Position numbers and translations under genes: made by a program. A DNA stretch of 57,580 nucleotides, taken from NCBI GenBank assembly GCA_026709535.1, contig JAPOST010000145.1, positions 1-57,580 of the forward strand. The letters are read 5' to 3'. Under the pieces are notes generated by a model. That model was not told the DNA's origin, ran no database searches, and worked only from the letters and a program-made list of their open reading frames with translations. This DNA comes from Rhodospirillaceae bacterium. GTDB lineage: Bacteria; Pseudomonadota; Alphaproteobacteria; Bin65. This document shows positions 1 through 9,246 of the stretch, one piece after another (position 1 is the first letter of the stretch; every line of letters starts with the position of its first letter).

Positions 1-169
1 CGAGGACCCCGGCGCGCGCGGATGGTCTTGCGGACCGACCATCTCTTCCGGCCTGTCGATGACGAGCCCGGGTGAAGGCGTACCGAATGTCGTGAATTCA
101 GACCAATATTGCCCGGACCGCCATCCTGGCAGTGACAACCACCGGCGAGACGCCAGGCCGCATTTTGTC

Positions 170-1040
170 CAAACTCGCCTCTTCATCAACTGTCTCCGCT
201 GGCGGCAATGAAACCGGTCCAGCGCATCGGCCATCAAGTCGGCATCCGTCAGGGGCGCCATATGACCCGTGCCGGCCAGACGTTCCAGTCGGGCCTCAGG
301 CAGTGCTGCAGCCACCCGTTCTGCCATATCCTGCGCCGCCGCTGTTGATCCTGCAGCGCTAAGGACCAGGGTCTGGCAACGAATTGTGGCGAGAGAAACC
401 CCGGTTGTCTTCTCGGTCCAGGCCGGATCGACGTCCATCTGCATATTTCTGGCGTGCAAAGAAAGGGAGTCGGGTCGCCCCCGGCAATATCGCCCCAAGC
501 GCCGGGGCCTGACCAATATTCCGCAAAGGTCCGCATCGCGGCGCTGGTGTCGCCAGCGTTTGCAGCGGCCTGGAAGGTCAAGATCATCACGCCAATTTCG
601 CCAAGGCTTTGTACCGCCTTGGCGTCTTCCTGTTCCGCCTGCCGCAGAACTCCAATGACAACCTGCTCAATCAACATAAGCCGATCGACATGCGCCGGGT
701 GCCCTATGGTGAAATGGGCAGCCACAAGCGCGCCAAGGGAATGGCCGACAAGGTGGGCACCTCTCCTGCCAAGGCCGCCATCTGATCGACTACTTCGATC
801 TCCTCATCAAGCCTGTTCGCGCCCGCAGCCGGGGTGATGTACGGCCGTAGCCGCGAAGGTTTGGCATAATCGTGCGGAACCGGCCTGCAAACCGATGAGC
901 TATCCGACGCTACCGGGAAGCACTCATGCCCGCGCTGTGCAACAAGACAACCGGCGGTCCCGTCCCCCGCCGACAAGTGAGTCCAGTCTTGTGCGTCCCC
1001 GTTCTCTCGAGACTTGGCATGAGCGATTTCCGATGGCATC
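170..1040 (-). pseudogene. decayed alpha/beta hydrolase
   Basis: Pieces of one alpha/beta-hydrolase fold protein lie in order on the minus strand but in different frames. An oxyanion-hole stretch HSAGMSASR is at about 913-939, then NLRGYGRTSP at about 835-868. The nucleophile elbow GHSLGALVAAHF is at about 711-746, and the C-terminal catalytic His region GTGHMAPLTDAD is at about 245-278. At least three frame changes are needed to join them, so no intact product is possible unless the sequence has errors. The order, spacing and catalytic motifs fit an esterase/lactonase-type hydrolase of about 270 residues. The substrate cannot be told. Confidence 0.7.
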
Positions 1041-1154
1041 CCATCGTCTGGCAGATGCGCTCTGGAGCTTTGTTGACGGCAGCTGCTCCCGCACACACAA
1101 AGTGTCACTCACACGTGATTCGATCTCAGAAATCATACAATTTATTTTCCACTC

Positions 1155-1901
1155 ATGTACCCACTCGCAAAGATACGCGCCGTCGTGTTGGCTTGGCTGG
1201 CGTTGCCAGTGCTCGCCATTCACATACCAGTTGCCGGGGCACAACCCGCTAAACGCTGGGTTGTCGTGGAGCTTTTCACCTCGCAGGGCTGTTATTCGTG
1301 TCCGCCAGCCGATCGCTTCCTGGGAAAGCTCGCCAAGCGCAAGGATGTGCTTGCTCTGTCTTTCCACGTGGACTACTGGAATTACCTCGGCTGGCGTGAT
1401 CCCTACTCCAGCCACCAGGCAACGCGGCGGCAACGCTCCTATGCCTGGGCGATGAAACGCCGATCGGTCTACACCCCGCAAATCGTGGTGGACGGGACGT
1501 TGCAAGGTATCGGCAGCTACACTGGTACTATCAACGGCTTGATCGACCTTCGAAAACAGGCCCAGGATTCTGGCGTGACGGTTGCCATCCGCAACGGCGC
1601 CAAGTCGCTGACCGTATCCTTGAAGGGCGGCCTCCAATTCGGCGACTGCACCGTGTGGCTGGTCTATTTTGATAACAAGCACACCACCGCGATTCCACGG
1701 GGTGAGAATGCCGGCAAGACACTCACATACTACAATGTCGTTCGAGAATTTCGGCGTGCGGCGGTCTACAAAGGCAAGAACTTGGAATTCCCCTTGCCGC
1801 GCAGCAGCAAAAACGGTCCGAAGCATGACAACATCGCCGTCATCGTTCAGAGACCAAGGGGCGGTCAGATTGTCGGTGCGGCATGGGCGGCGCTCAGATA
1901 G
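1155..1901 (+). CDS. DUF1223 thioredoxin-like exported protein
   Basis: A 248-residue protein with an N-terminal hydrophobic signal segment (about residues 7-29, ending near AGAQ). It is followed by VVVELFTSQGCYSCPPAD, the hallmark of the DUF1223 family, a thioredoxin-fold group with a CxxC pair (C46, C49). The later motif HVDYWNYLGWRDPY is also typical. Length matches the family (about 230-260). The protein probably acts in the periplasm, and a redox role is inferred from the CxxC only. It stands alone, with decayed sequence upstream and an unoccupied gap downstream. Confidence 0.85.
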   Translation: MYPLAKIRAVVLAWLALPVLAIHIPVAGAQPAKRWVVVELFTSQGCYSCPPADRFLGKLAKRKDVLALSFHVDYWNYLGWRDPYSSHQATRRQRSYAWAMKRRSVYTPQIVVDGTLQGIGSYTGTINGLIDLRKQAQDSGVTVAIRNGAKSLTVSLKGGLQFGDCTVWLVYFDNKHTTAIPRGENAGKTLTYYNVVREFRRAAVYKGKNLEFPLPRSSKNGPKHDNIAVIVQRPRGGQIVGAAWAALR

Positions 1902-2285
1902 GTTGCCTCGCGGCGGTAAGGACCACGCCTCGGGTCATGATTGCGAAATAAACGCTGAGATGCGTGGGGTCTGAGTCCAACGCGCCGAAGGGCGTCCCTG
2001 TCGCGCTTCCTGACTGCTCAAACCATCGGGCGATGGCAGGCGGAAGCAGGAATTGCATCAACGATGCCTCGGATGAAGCAGCGCATCCAGTAAACTGGCA
2101 CGATCCAAATCAGATGGCGATCAAGATTTTGATCAGGACATCGGCGTCAATATGGGAAATACGGGCTGCGGGTGCGATCAGGCATGACGAAGGAAGCGGC
2201 TCCAATCATGGTGGATCGGTTATCCTGGCAGTGAATGCTGCAGATTTCACTTGCCAACCAACCACGACCTGACAAATTTGCCGTC
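1902..2285. other. intergenic gap, no gene seen
   Basis: About 380 bases between the DUF1223 gene and the helicase gene. Short open frames exist but none resembles a known family and none has a convincing ribosome-binding site. The helicase promoter presumably lies here. Confidence 0.5.
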
Positions 2286-4793
2286 ATGAGGTCGCATGTC
2301 GTCGCCCCTTCTTCTGTCGTTACCAATTCTGTGCAGCGCATTATCGCCATTCTAGGGCCAACCAATACGGGCAAGACCCACTTCGCAATGGAGCGGATGC
2401 TGGCGCATCGCTCCGGCATGATCGGCTTTCCCCTGCGTCTGTTGGCGCGAGAGAATTATGACAGGGCGATTCGAGCGGCCGGGAGCCATGCCGTGGCCCT
2501 GGTCACGGGCGAAGAGAAGATCATCCCGCCGGCGGCCCGTTATTTCCTTTGCACGGCGGAAGCCATGCCTACCGACCGCGAAGTTGAATTCGTCGCGATC
2601 GACGAAGTGCAACTCGCTGCCGATCCGGAGCGCGGTTATATCTTTACCGACCGAATGCTGCATGCTCGGGGAATGCGGGAAACTATGCTGATCGGAGCGG
2701 AGACGGTCCGCCCGATCCTCAAGCGCTTGGTGCCGGATGTCGAAATCACGACGCGGCCGCGCTTCTCACGACTTGCCTACGCCGGACCCAAGAAGATTAC
2801 CCGCTTGCCGGCGCGTACGGCAACGGTGGCGTTTTCGGCGAGCGAAGTCTATGCCCTGGCAGAAGTGATTCGGCGAAAACGCGGCGGCGCCGCCTTGGTA
2901 TTGGGTGCATTGAGTCCTCGGACGCGCAACGCCCAGATCGAGATGTTTCAGGCTGGTGAAGTCGATTACCTGGTCGCGACCGACGCGATCGGTATGGGCC
3001 TGAACATGGATGTGAATCATATTGCGTTCACCGAATTGACCAAATTTGACGGAAGGATGCGTCGGCGACTGACGCCAGCAGAGGTTGGGCAGATCGCCGG
3101 GCGTGCCGGACGGCACATGCAGGATGGCACTTTCGGCACCACGGCGAACGCGCCCGAGTTCGATTCCGAACTGATCAGTGCCATTGAGACTCATACTTTC
3201 GATCTGTTGCCATTCGTCTTCTGGCGTAACCGGAAGCTGGATTTTGCCTCGGTCGACAGCCTCATTCAGAGTTTGGCCTTGCCGCCCCAATCAAGGGATC
3301 TGGTCCCGGCGCGCGAGGCCGAGGACTATCGGACGCTGGCCGTCCTCGCCGGTCAGCAAGGCATACGAGCGCGGCTGAATGAGCCGGCGGCGGTTGCGCT
3401 ATTGTGGGAATGCTGCCAGATACCGGACTTTCGCAAGGTGATGAGCGAAGCGCATAACAGCCTGGTCAGCCGCATCTTCACCGATTTGACCGGCGACGGG
3501 GCCCGCATTGCGCCTGCGTGGATTGAGCGTCAGGTTGCGCGGATCGACAAGACGACGGGAGACATTGGGGCCTTGGTCGGTCGGATCGCGGATATTCGTA
3601 CGTGGACCTATGTCAGCTACCGTAGTGACTGGCTCGACGAGCCACTCCGCTGGCAGGAGCAGACGCGTCGAATTGAGGATCGCCTCTCCGACGCGTTGCA
3701 CGAACGCTTGACTGAACGCTTTGTCGACAAGCGGTCCGCAGTTCTGGTGAAACGCCTACGCGACAAGAGGGAACTTCAGGTGGCTATCCTGGCATCAGGC
3801 GACTTGGTGGTGGAAGGCATTACAATCGGCACGCTGAACGGCTTCCGATTTGCCCCAGCGCCGGTAAAAAGAGGAGGCGACGCTTGGGCACTTCGTAACG
3901 CCGGCTGGCGAGCGCTACGTCCGGCCATCGAAGAGCGTCTTGCCATGCTGGATGGCGCCAAGCCCAAGGCAATCAAGTTGTCGCCGGAAGGCGACCTGCG
4001 TTGGCGCGGCGCAGTGATCGGGCGTCTTGCAAAAGGCCAGCACTTGCTGACGCCCGGCGTTCGCCCATTGATCGGTGAGGGTTTGGACAGCACGGTACGG
4101 GATCGCGTGGCGGCCAAGCTGGATGCTTGGCTGATGGCCTATCTGCCCTTCCGCTTGGGGGGCATTGCAGGGTCTGGGCCGGAAGGACTTTCCGGGCCTG
4201 CCCGGGCTCTGATGTATCAATTGGGCGAAGCTGGCGGGCATTTGCCCCGTGGCAAGGTTCGAAGCCTGATCGACGCGCTTTCCAAACCGGATCGGAAGGC
4301 GCTGCGCGCGGCGGGCTTGCGAATCGGCGCACAGCGCATTTACTATCCGGAACTGCTGCTGCCCCAGGCGCAGGCGCTGCTGGGACTGCTCTGGCAGGTG
4401 CTTCATGGCCAAAGGGAAATTGACCTGCCGGCATTTGGCCCCGCCTTTCCCATCGTTGATGAGTGGCCCCGTGAATTGTTGCATACCTGCGGATACGTCA
4501 TCGCCAACGATACAGCTGTCCGTGCGGACCGGCTCGAAGGCCTTTGGATGGCTGTCCGAAAATTGCCGCGCGGAACGACGGTGATCGCCAACCCCGAACT
4601 TGCCGAGGCCGCTGGGTTGGAAGAAGGACATCTTCCTGCCGGGCTCCATGCATTGGGGTATCGGCCTGATCCGAAATCTGCGGGCACCTATGCCAAGGCA
4701 GCACGGCGTCGGAAGAAATACAAGGCTAATCGGATGAAGCCCGATCAGCATTCCCCTTTCGCCATCCTGCGTGAACTGACCATGAGTCGCTGA
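2286..4793 (+). CDS. Suv3-like superfamily 2 helicase
   Basis: A long helicase of about 835 residues related to mitochondrial SUV3/SUPV3L1, a family common in alphaproteobacteria. Walker A is GPTNTGKT (K30 with this start), followed by the family signature GFPLRLLARENYD. The DEAD-box equivalent is DEVQLAADPERG. Motifs V and VI are ATDAIGMGLNMDV and QIAGRAGRH. The C-terminus is basic and ends with HSPFAILREL, as in relatives. An earlier start at 2235 is possible; 2286 was preferred because homologues carry only a short leader before the P-loop. It probably unwinds RNA or RNA-DNA duplexes in the cytoplasm; this is family knowledge, not visible here. Confidence 0.9.
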   Translation: MRSHVVAPSSVVTNSVQRIIAILGPTNTGKTHFAMERMLAHRSGMIGFPLRLLARENYDRAIRAAGSHAVALVTGEEKIIPPAARYFLCTAEAMPTDREVEFVAIDEVQLAADPERGYIFTDRMLHARGMRETMLIGAETVRPILKRLVPDVEITTRPRFSRLAYAGPKKITRLPARTATVAFSASEVYALAEVIRRKRGGAALVLGALSPRTRNAQIEMFQAGEVDYLVATDAIGMGLNMDVNHIAFTELTKFDGRMRRRLTPAEVGQIAGRAGRHMQDGTFGTTANAPEFDSELISAIETHTFDLLPFVFWRNRKLDFASVDSLIQSLALPPQSRDLVPAREAEDYRTLAVLAGQQGIRARLNEPAAVALLWECCQIPDFRKVMSEAHNSLVSRIFTDLTGDGARIAPAWIERQVARIDKTTGDIGALVGRIADIRTWTYVSYRSDWLDEPLRWQEQTRRIEDRLSDALHERLTERFVDKRSAVLVKRLRDKRELQVAILASGDLVVEGITIGTLNGFRFAPAPVKRGGDAWALRNAGWRALRPAIEERLAMLDGAKPKAIKLSPEGDLRWRGAVIGRLAKGQHLLTPGVRPLIGEGLDSTVRDRVAAKLDAWLMAYLPFRLGGIAGSGPEGLSGPARALMYQLGEAGGHLPRGKVRSLIDALSKPDRKALRAAGLRIGAQRIYYPELLLPQAQALLGLLWQVLHGQREIDLPAFGPAFPIVDEWPRELLHTCGYVIANDTAVRADRLEGLWMAVRKLPRGTTVIANPELAEAAGLEEGHLPAGLHALGYRPDPKSAGTYAKAARRRKKYKANRMKPDQHSPFAILRELTMSR

Positions 4794-5204
4794 CCCGATG
4801 TCAGATGGCGTCAACAGCAACCATTTCAGATCTTTCTTGCCGAATGTTGACCGATAGCCATGGTTTGCACGCTTCTTCAAAATGCGGACCCTGGCGAGCA
4901 AAATCTGCAACGCCGGCATGCTGGAGGCGAACATAATCTTTTGGTCGGAGTTCATTGTCGGACACGGCGCCGGAATGTTCCGGCCTTTGCACCGGCTCAG
5001 ATTTTTCATCAAGTACGTTCTGATGCTGGGTTTTGCCTGTTCGCAGCGTTTCAGCCATGCAAAGTGCGTTGCGCTGAGCTATACTTCACAGTCATCAGGG
5101 CTCCCTCGGCCACCGAACAAGCCGCCACTGCAAAAGACTGCCTCGCATCCAGAGGCCCCGTGCGCCGCACAACGGTGAAACATCCGGGCTAGGCGCGCGC
5201 CGTC
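4794..5204. other. intergenic gap, no supported gene
   Basis: About 410 bases between the helicase and phosphatase genes. A minus-strand open frame at 4801-5058 (85 codons) and plus-strand frames around 4860-5190 match nothing recognisable. In many alphaproteobacteria hisD and a UPF0262 gene sit upstream of this phosphatase; neither is present here. Confidence 0.4.
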
Positions 5205-5642
5205 ATGAGCGAACTGCCGGGAAGCGTCCTCTTCGCTTGCACGATCAACTCTGTTCGGTCACCGATGGCCGAGGGAGTCATGAAGTTTCTTCACGGGAGA
5301 CGCGTCTATGTCGATTCTGCTGGCGTACGTTCGCGGGATGTGGATGGCTTTGCCATTGCCGTGATGGAGGAAATCGGGATCGATATCTCAAAGCACAGAT
5401 CAAAATCTTTCGAAGATCTTTCGGATGACTTGTTCGATGTCGTCGTGACCTTGTCTCCAGAAGCTCATCATCGCGCGCTCGAGATGACACGAACAAGTTC
5501 AGTCGAGGTGGAGTTGTGGAACACTTTCGATCCCAGCATTATTGACGGCAGTCGTGAACAGAGGCTGGACGCCTACCGGCAAGTGCGTGATCAACTGTTC
5601 AAGCGGATTGAGGCAAGATTTGCATCACCGCTGAAGCCATGA
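5205..5642 (+). CDS. low-molecular-weight phosphatase family protein
   Basis: A 145-residue protein with the CX5R phosphate-binding loop CTINSVRS (C12, R18) at the N-terminus and an Asp-Pro general-acid motif FDPS (D109). Both are features of the low-molecular-weight tyrosine phosphatase/arsenate reductase fold. Family members hydrolyse phosphotyrosine or reduce arsenate via the loop cysteine; which applies here is unknown. A gene of this family commonly precedes infA-maf in alphaproteobacteria, as it does here. Confidence 0.85.
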   Translation: MSELPGSVLFACTINSVRSPMAEGVMKFLHGRRVYVDSAGVRSRDVDGFAIAVMEEIGIDISKHRSKSFEDLSDDLFDVVVTLSPEAHHRALEMTRTSSVEVELWNTFDPSIIDGSREQRLDAYRQVRDQLFKRIEARFASPLKP

Positions 5643-6094
5643 TGTCGATCATGGCGATGTTGCTGCGAAACAGAACCAGGCGGCATCGGCGCGGTTGAGG
5701 CATCGGCGATCGGAAAGGGAGGGGCCTCGCAACAGGCGGGGTCAGCCCCGGTACATGCATGATTTCCTGTTTTTGCAGTTCTCATGTGAGCGATGTCGAA
5801 TATGGTCTGTCCGTTCAAGCTGACTAACCGGACGTGATCGCACCGTCTGATCAGGAGCAGGAAGCAAGCCCTCTCGATTCCATCAATTGTCGATGGATTG
5901 GGTTTCTGATTTCCTCTATCCCTCGTGCCGGTTTCGTCTTGGGCCAGCCTGCGTCAGTCCTGATTTTGGCCGAACTTTGACGGCAGTCCTGACACCGTTT
6001 TCCCCACTTCTTGGGTATATTGCTTGACCTCTCCGGGACAGCCCCCCATCTTCGCGGCAGCGCGATACCCGCACGTTTTGAGGCAAGAGGTCGA
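5643..6094. other. gap upstream of infA
   Basis: About 450 bases without a recognisable gene. The infA promoter should lie here; a TTGACC at 6028-6033 is a possible -35 element, but no good -10 follows, so the promoter is not called. Confidence 0.4.
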
Positions 6095-6313
6095 ATGACG
6101 AAAGAAGATCTGCTCGAATTTTCCGGCACGGTGACCGAGATTCTGCCAAACGCAATGTTTCGGGTAAAGTTGGAAAATGACCATGAGATCCTAGCGCATA
6201 CGTCAGGCAAGATGCGCAAGAACAGGATCCGGGTCCTGGCCGGAGACAAGGTCAGTGTCGAAATGACACCATATGACCTGACCAAAGGCAGGATCACCTT
6301 CCGCTTCAAATAG
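6095..6313 (+). CDS. infA: translation initiation factor IF-1
   Basis: A 72-residue protein starting [13 protein letters not shown], with the full OB-fold sequence of IF-1, including [12 protein letters not shown] and the closing [14 protein letters not shown]-1 binds the A site of the 30S subunit during initiation. The start at 6095 is set by the universal IF-1 length and by AAGAGG just upstream. It begins a tight block with maf, the RNase E/G-like gene and yacG. Confidence 0.97.
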   Translation: MTKEDLLEFSGTVTEILPNAMFRVKLENDHEILAHTSGKMRKNRIRVLAGDKVSVEMTPYDLTKGRITFRFK

Positions 6314-6350
6314 CATCAAGCGCCTGCCAGCCTGTGTGACGTGACCGCCC

Positions 6351-6938
6351 GTGACGTTAGTTCTGGCCTCGGCCTCTCCAAGACGACGGGAACTGTTGGC
6401 GCAAATCGGTATCAAGCCGACGAAGATTTTCGCTGCGAACGTTGATGAGATGGTTCTTTCCGGTGAATTGCCGGTAAACTATGCACGCCGTATGGCGCGT
6501 GAAAAATTCCGGCAAGCTCAGATGGAATTCCAGGATTCCTGGATCATCGCTGCTGATACTGTCGTGGCTGTGGGGCGGCGTATTCTTGATAAGCCGGATT
6601 CGCCACACGACGCACGTCGGCACCTGAGAATGCTTTCAGGCAGACGCCACAGGGTGATTGGCGCAATCGCGATCACCTCGCCAGCCGGGCGAAGCGTAGA
6701 GCGGGTGGTGACATCGGTTGTGGGCTTTCGTCGACTGACCCAGACCGATGTCGAATGGTATCTCGCTTCGGGCGAATGGCAGGACAAGGCAGGCGCCTAC
6801 GCGATTCAAGGCAAGGCTGCCGTTTTCATTCAGTACATGGCTGGCTCCTATTCCAACATTGTGGGGCTTTCCCTTTCCGACGTCTGGTCAATCCTGCACG
6901 GCCTTGGCTGGCGGCGGGAATTTACAGGGTCATCGTAG
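6351..6938 (+). CDS. maf: Maf-family nucleotide pyrophosphatase
   Basis: A 195-residue protein with a GTG start. It opens with LVLASASPRRRELL, the Maf signature, and has the acidic catalytic stretch IIAADTVV (D69). The C-terminal YAIQGKAAVFIQYMAGSYSNIVGLSL is also canonical. Maf proteins hydrolyse non-canonical or modified nucleoside triphosphates and are linked to cell-division control. It starts 37 bases after infA, and its TAG stop overlaps the GTG start of the next gene (TAGTG), implying translational coupling. Confidence 0.93.
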   Translation: MTLVLASASPRRRELLAQIGIKPTKIFAANVDEMVLSGELPVNYARRMAREKFRQAQMEFQDSWIIAADTVVAVGRRILDKPDSPHDARRHLRMLSGRRHRVIGAIAITSPAGRSVERVVTSVVGFRRLTQTDVEWYLASGEWQDKAGAYAIQGKAAVFIQYMAGSYSNIVGLSLSDVWSILHGLGWRREFTGSS

Positions 6939-8305
6939 TGAGCAGCCGGCTTCTGGTTGCGCGATCACCTGGCAGGACCCAGGTTGCACTCCTGGAAAAC
7001 GATGTTCTGACAGACTTCCTTGTCGACATGGACCACGCGCCCAGTCTTGTTGGCGGGGTCTATACGGCTATCGTGACAAAGGTCGACGCATTCGGCCAAC
7101 GGGCCACCGTCAACACCGGACTCACCGGGCGCGCTGCCGAAATATACGTCAATCGGCAGAAGACTGGATATTGGCCCTCAGAAGGCCGGAAGGTGCTTGT
7201 CCAGATTGTCAGGGATGAGTTGCCCGGCAAGCGACCTTTGGGCTCTTTCGATCCTGTCTTGGCCGGCCGGTATCTGGTGCGACGCATCAGTGTGCACGGC
7301 GCGCCTGCCAAAGAGCGCCAATCCGGCAAATTCTCGCCACCGGTGGCGAGCGTGCTCGCAGGATTGCCGGGTTTATGGGATGAAAGATCAAGAGCCTCGC
7401 AAGGTTGTCGGTGCCGGGTGGCGGCAGAGGCGCGACACCTTGCAGCCGTTGCGCGCTACGCTGAAAATCTTGCCTTGGATACTGCGCCGGATGGCGCGGA
7501 AGTCGCCCCGCCGTTGTCCGCCCTTGATTGGCTGCAACAAGCCGCCGTTGACGACGATCCCGATCTCGTGGTGACGGGGAACGTCGATATACAGAAAATG
7601 ATGTCGAGCAGGCTGTTGCCCGAACGGTCGGCGGATATCGTAAGGATGTACGGCAGTGGGAGCCTCCCCCAGGAAGCTGACATTGGGGAAGCAATCGAAG
7701 AAGCGCTGAGACGCCGGTCGTCATTGGCCGGTGCAGCAGTAACCATCGACCCAACAGAGGCGCTGATCGCCGTAGACATCGATGTCGCGCCAAGCCTGCT
7801 GCGCGTTCCAGCGCGCCAGCAGTTACTCGTCGAGAAGGTGATGGGCCGCATTCGGCTTCTGAATCTGGGCGGTCTGATCGCCGTCGATCTGCCGAGCCCG
7901 GTTCAACGCAAGTTTGCCGCAGCCGGCGCAAGAATCGCTGCTCGCTTGGATCCCCTACCGCTTCGGTTCGAGCCGCCCGGCACCTTTAACGTGCTGCTTG
8001 TTTCGCGTCGCCGGGCGCGCGCATCCCTGTTGGAACAGGTATTCGATACATCCGATTTGGCCGGGCGTGTGCCCAAGCCGGAGTGGACGGCGTTATCAGC
8101 GCTGGCGGCCGTGTCTCGCCATAGCGCAACAAACCCAAGCGATCATATCCGAATCAGAGCCAATCCGGAAGCAGTCAATGCATTGAACTCCATTCTCAAA
8201 GAAGCCGTGATCGAAGCTGAGACCGCCCTGGGGCATTCAATCCAGTTTGTGATGGATCGGATTGATCCAACATGCGATAGGGCGTTTTCCATTGATTCCA
8301 TTTGA
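6938..8305 (+). CDS. short ribonuclease E/G-like protein
   Basis: A 455-residue RNase E/G-type protein. The N-terminal S1-like segment GGVYTAIVTKVDAFGQRA lies around residues 37-60. The two catalytic aspartate sites appear as ALIAVDID and LGGLIAVDLPSP, matching E. coli RNase E D303 and D346. The zinc-link CPxC motif of classical RNase E/G is absent, and there is no long C-terminal scaffold. The GTG start overlaps the maf stop by one base; an ATG further upstream in frame is only read-through of maf. The maf/RNase/yacG order is usual in alphaproteobacteria. Activity is probable, but this is likely not the main RNase E. Confidence 0.85.
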   Translation: MSSRLLVARSPGRTQVALLENDVLTDFLVDMDHAPSLVGGVYTAIVTKVDAFGQRATVNTGLTGRAAEIYVNRQKTGYWPSEGRKVLVQIVRDELPGKRPLGSFDPVLAGRYLVRRISVHGAPAKERQSGKFSPPVASVLAGLPGLWDERSRASQGCRCRVAAEARHLAAVARYAENLALDTAPDGAEVAPPLSALDWLQQAAVDDDPDLVVTGNVDIQKMMSSRLLPERSADIVRMYGSGSLPQEADIGEAIEEALRRRSSLAGAAVTIDPTEALIAVDIDVAPSLLRVPARQQLLVEKVMGRIRLLNLGGLIAVDLPSPVQRKFAAAGARIAARLDPLPLRFEPPGTFNVLLVSRRRARASLLEQVFDTSDLAGRVPKPEWTALSALAAVSRHSATNPSDHIRIRANPEAVNALNSILKEAVIEAETALGHSIQFVMDRIDPTCDRAFSIDSI

Positions 8306-8308
8306 TCC

Positions 8309-8524
8309 ATGTTACTCGGACGCAACTCTCCCCGGCTTTCCATGAATTGCCCTGTCTGCAGTCAACCAAACGTTCCAGACTATCATCCCTTTTGTTCACG
8401 CCGGTGCGCCGACATAGATCTGGGGCGCTGGTTCAATGAAGACTACTGCATACCTGCTGAAGATCATGCGGGGGATGAAGAGGCCGAAGCGGATCTTGAG
8501 CACCGCGGCGCGCTGGCGCATTGA
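8309..8524 (+). CDS. yacG: DNA gyrase inhibitor YacG (zinc-binding)
   Basis: A 71-residue protein with the YacG zinc site CPVCSQ and [13 protein letters not shown]. It starts four bases after the RNase E/G-like stop codon. A second ATG at 8342 (MNCPVC) gives the more usual length and could be the true start. YacG binds gyrase and blocks its DNA binding in E. coli. The acidic C-terminus ([14 protein letters not shown]) is normal for the family. Confidence 0.93.
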   Translation: MLLGRNSPRLSMNCPVCSQPNVPDYHPFCSRRCADIDLGRWFNEDYCIPAEDHAGDEEAEADLEHRGALAH

Positions 8525-8614
8525 GGCGCAGCAGCTAGACTTGGCGGTGCCGTATTTCTATATGTCGCGTTCCTGGCAGTGTGCAGATGGCTCAGGTACC
8601 CTGCGCCGCCGGAT

Positions 8615-8690
8615 GCCCAGGTAGCTCAGTCGGTAGAGCACGTGACTGAAAATCACGGTGTCGGTGGTTCGATTCCGCCCCTGGGCACCA
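8615..8690 (+). tRNA. tRNA-Phe (GAA)
   Basis: A 76-nt cloverleaf. Acceptor GCCCAGG pairs with CCTGGGC and is followed by ACCA. The D-arm is GCTCAGTCGGTAGAGC, the anticodon loop CTGAAAA gives anticodon GAA, and the T-arm is GGTGGTTCGATTCCGCC. CCA is encoded. It lies just behind yacG. Confidence 0.97.
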
Positions 8691-9024
8691 ACTCATTCAA
8701 AGTTCTGGCGGCAGTCACCGCTTGGCTGTCTTGCCTGCCTAAAGCAACGTATGATCGCTTGAATCCATAGATCGAATGCCTGCCGGTTGTCCAGATTGGC
8801 GGCAACAGTGCATTCATGACTACTGGTCCGGGTTAAAATTCAACCGATACTGTCATGTCAGGCGGCAGAAGAGGTATCGTCATTTCAACGAATTCAAGGA
8901 ACAAAGACGCCCAATTCTCTGCAATTTTCTCGGTTCCTGTGCCGAGGACTGGTCGTAGTGCCGCGGTTGCGGCTGGAGTGTCTAGACTGTACAGTGGAAC
9001 TGGTCATTCAATCGGGAGAAGTGA
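8691..9024. other. leader region before the SelW-like gene
   Basis: About 330 bases with no recognisable gene. It ends with GGGAGAAG, a good ribosome-binding site for the selenoprotein gene that starts at 9025. Confidence 0.4.
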
Positions 9025-9246
9025 ATGAAATTCAGGATTGAATACTGCGGCGTCTGAAACTACGAATCTCGGGCGCTCCGTGTGAGCGACAGGTTCTCGC
9101 AAATCGATGGCGCCGAGATCGAGTTGGTCAATAGCGCAGGCGGCGTTTTCGAGATCAGCATTGATGGCGAACTGATGTTTTCCAAAAAGGCGACCGGTCG
9201 TTTCCCGGAAGAACACGAGATAGAGGGAATCGCCGCGCGGGCGTGA
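9025..9246 (+). CDS. SelW/Rdx-family selenoprotein, CGVU (in-frame TGA)
   Basis: Reading from the ATG at 9025 gives 73 residues with a single internal TGA at 9055-9057. The product is a SelT/SelW/SelH (Rdx) protein: it begins MKFRIEYCGV-U-NYESRA, then has GGVFEISIDGELMFSKK and ends ATGRFPEEHEIEG, all family hallmarks. The TGA falls exactly at the second redox residue of the family CxxC/CxxU motif (C8, U11), so it most likely encodes selenocysteine rather than stop. GGGAGAAG lies just upstream of the ATG. A bSECIS-like hairpin follows the TGA at the right distance. Rdx proteins are small thioredoxin-like redox proteins. The alternative is a Cys codon mutated to stop, but every other codon of the gene is intact. 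Conventional calling would miss this gene. Confidence 0.85.
9055..9096 (+). promoter_or_regulatory. bSECIS-like hairpin for selenocysteine insertion
   Basis: Directly after the TGA (9055-9057) the RNA can fold. Lower stem GAATCT (9064-9069) pairs with AGGTTC (9091-9096), with one G-U. A small internal loop follows, then upper stem CGCTC (9074-9078) pairs with GAGCG (9084-9088), closing a 5-nt loop CGTGT. The loop starts 21 nt after the TGA and has G at its second position. Both fit published bacterial SECIS rules (UGA-loop distance 16-37 nt, a G among the first two loop bases). Binding by SelB is inferred. Confidence 0.7.

Noticed and set aside
924-1826. Long minus-strand frame of 300 codons opposite DUF1223
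   Set aside because: No family resemblance; the plus strand encodes a clear DUF1223 protein.
3915-5012. 365-codon minus-strand frame overlapping the helicase
   Set aside because: Shadow of the helicase gene; sequence is low in recognisable motifs.
4801-5058. 85-codon minus-strand gene after the helicase
   Set aside because: No ribosome-binding site and no recognisable family.
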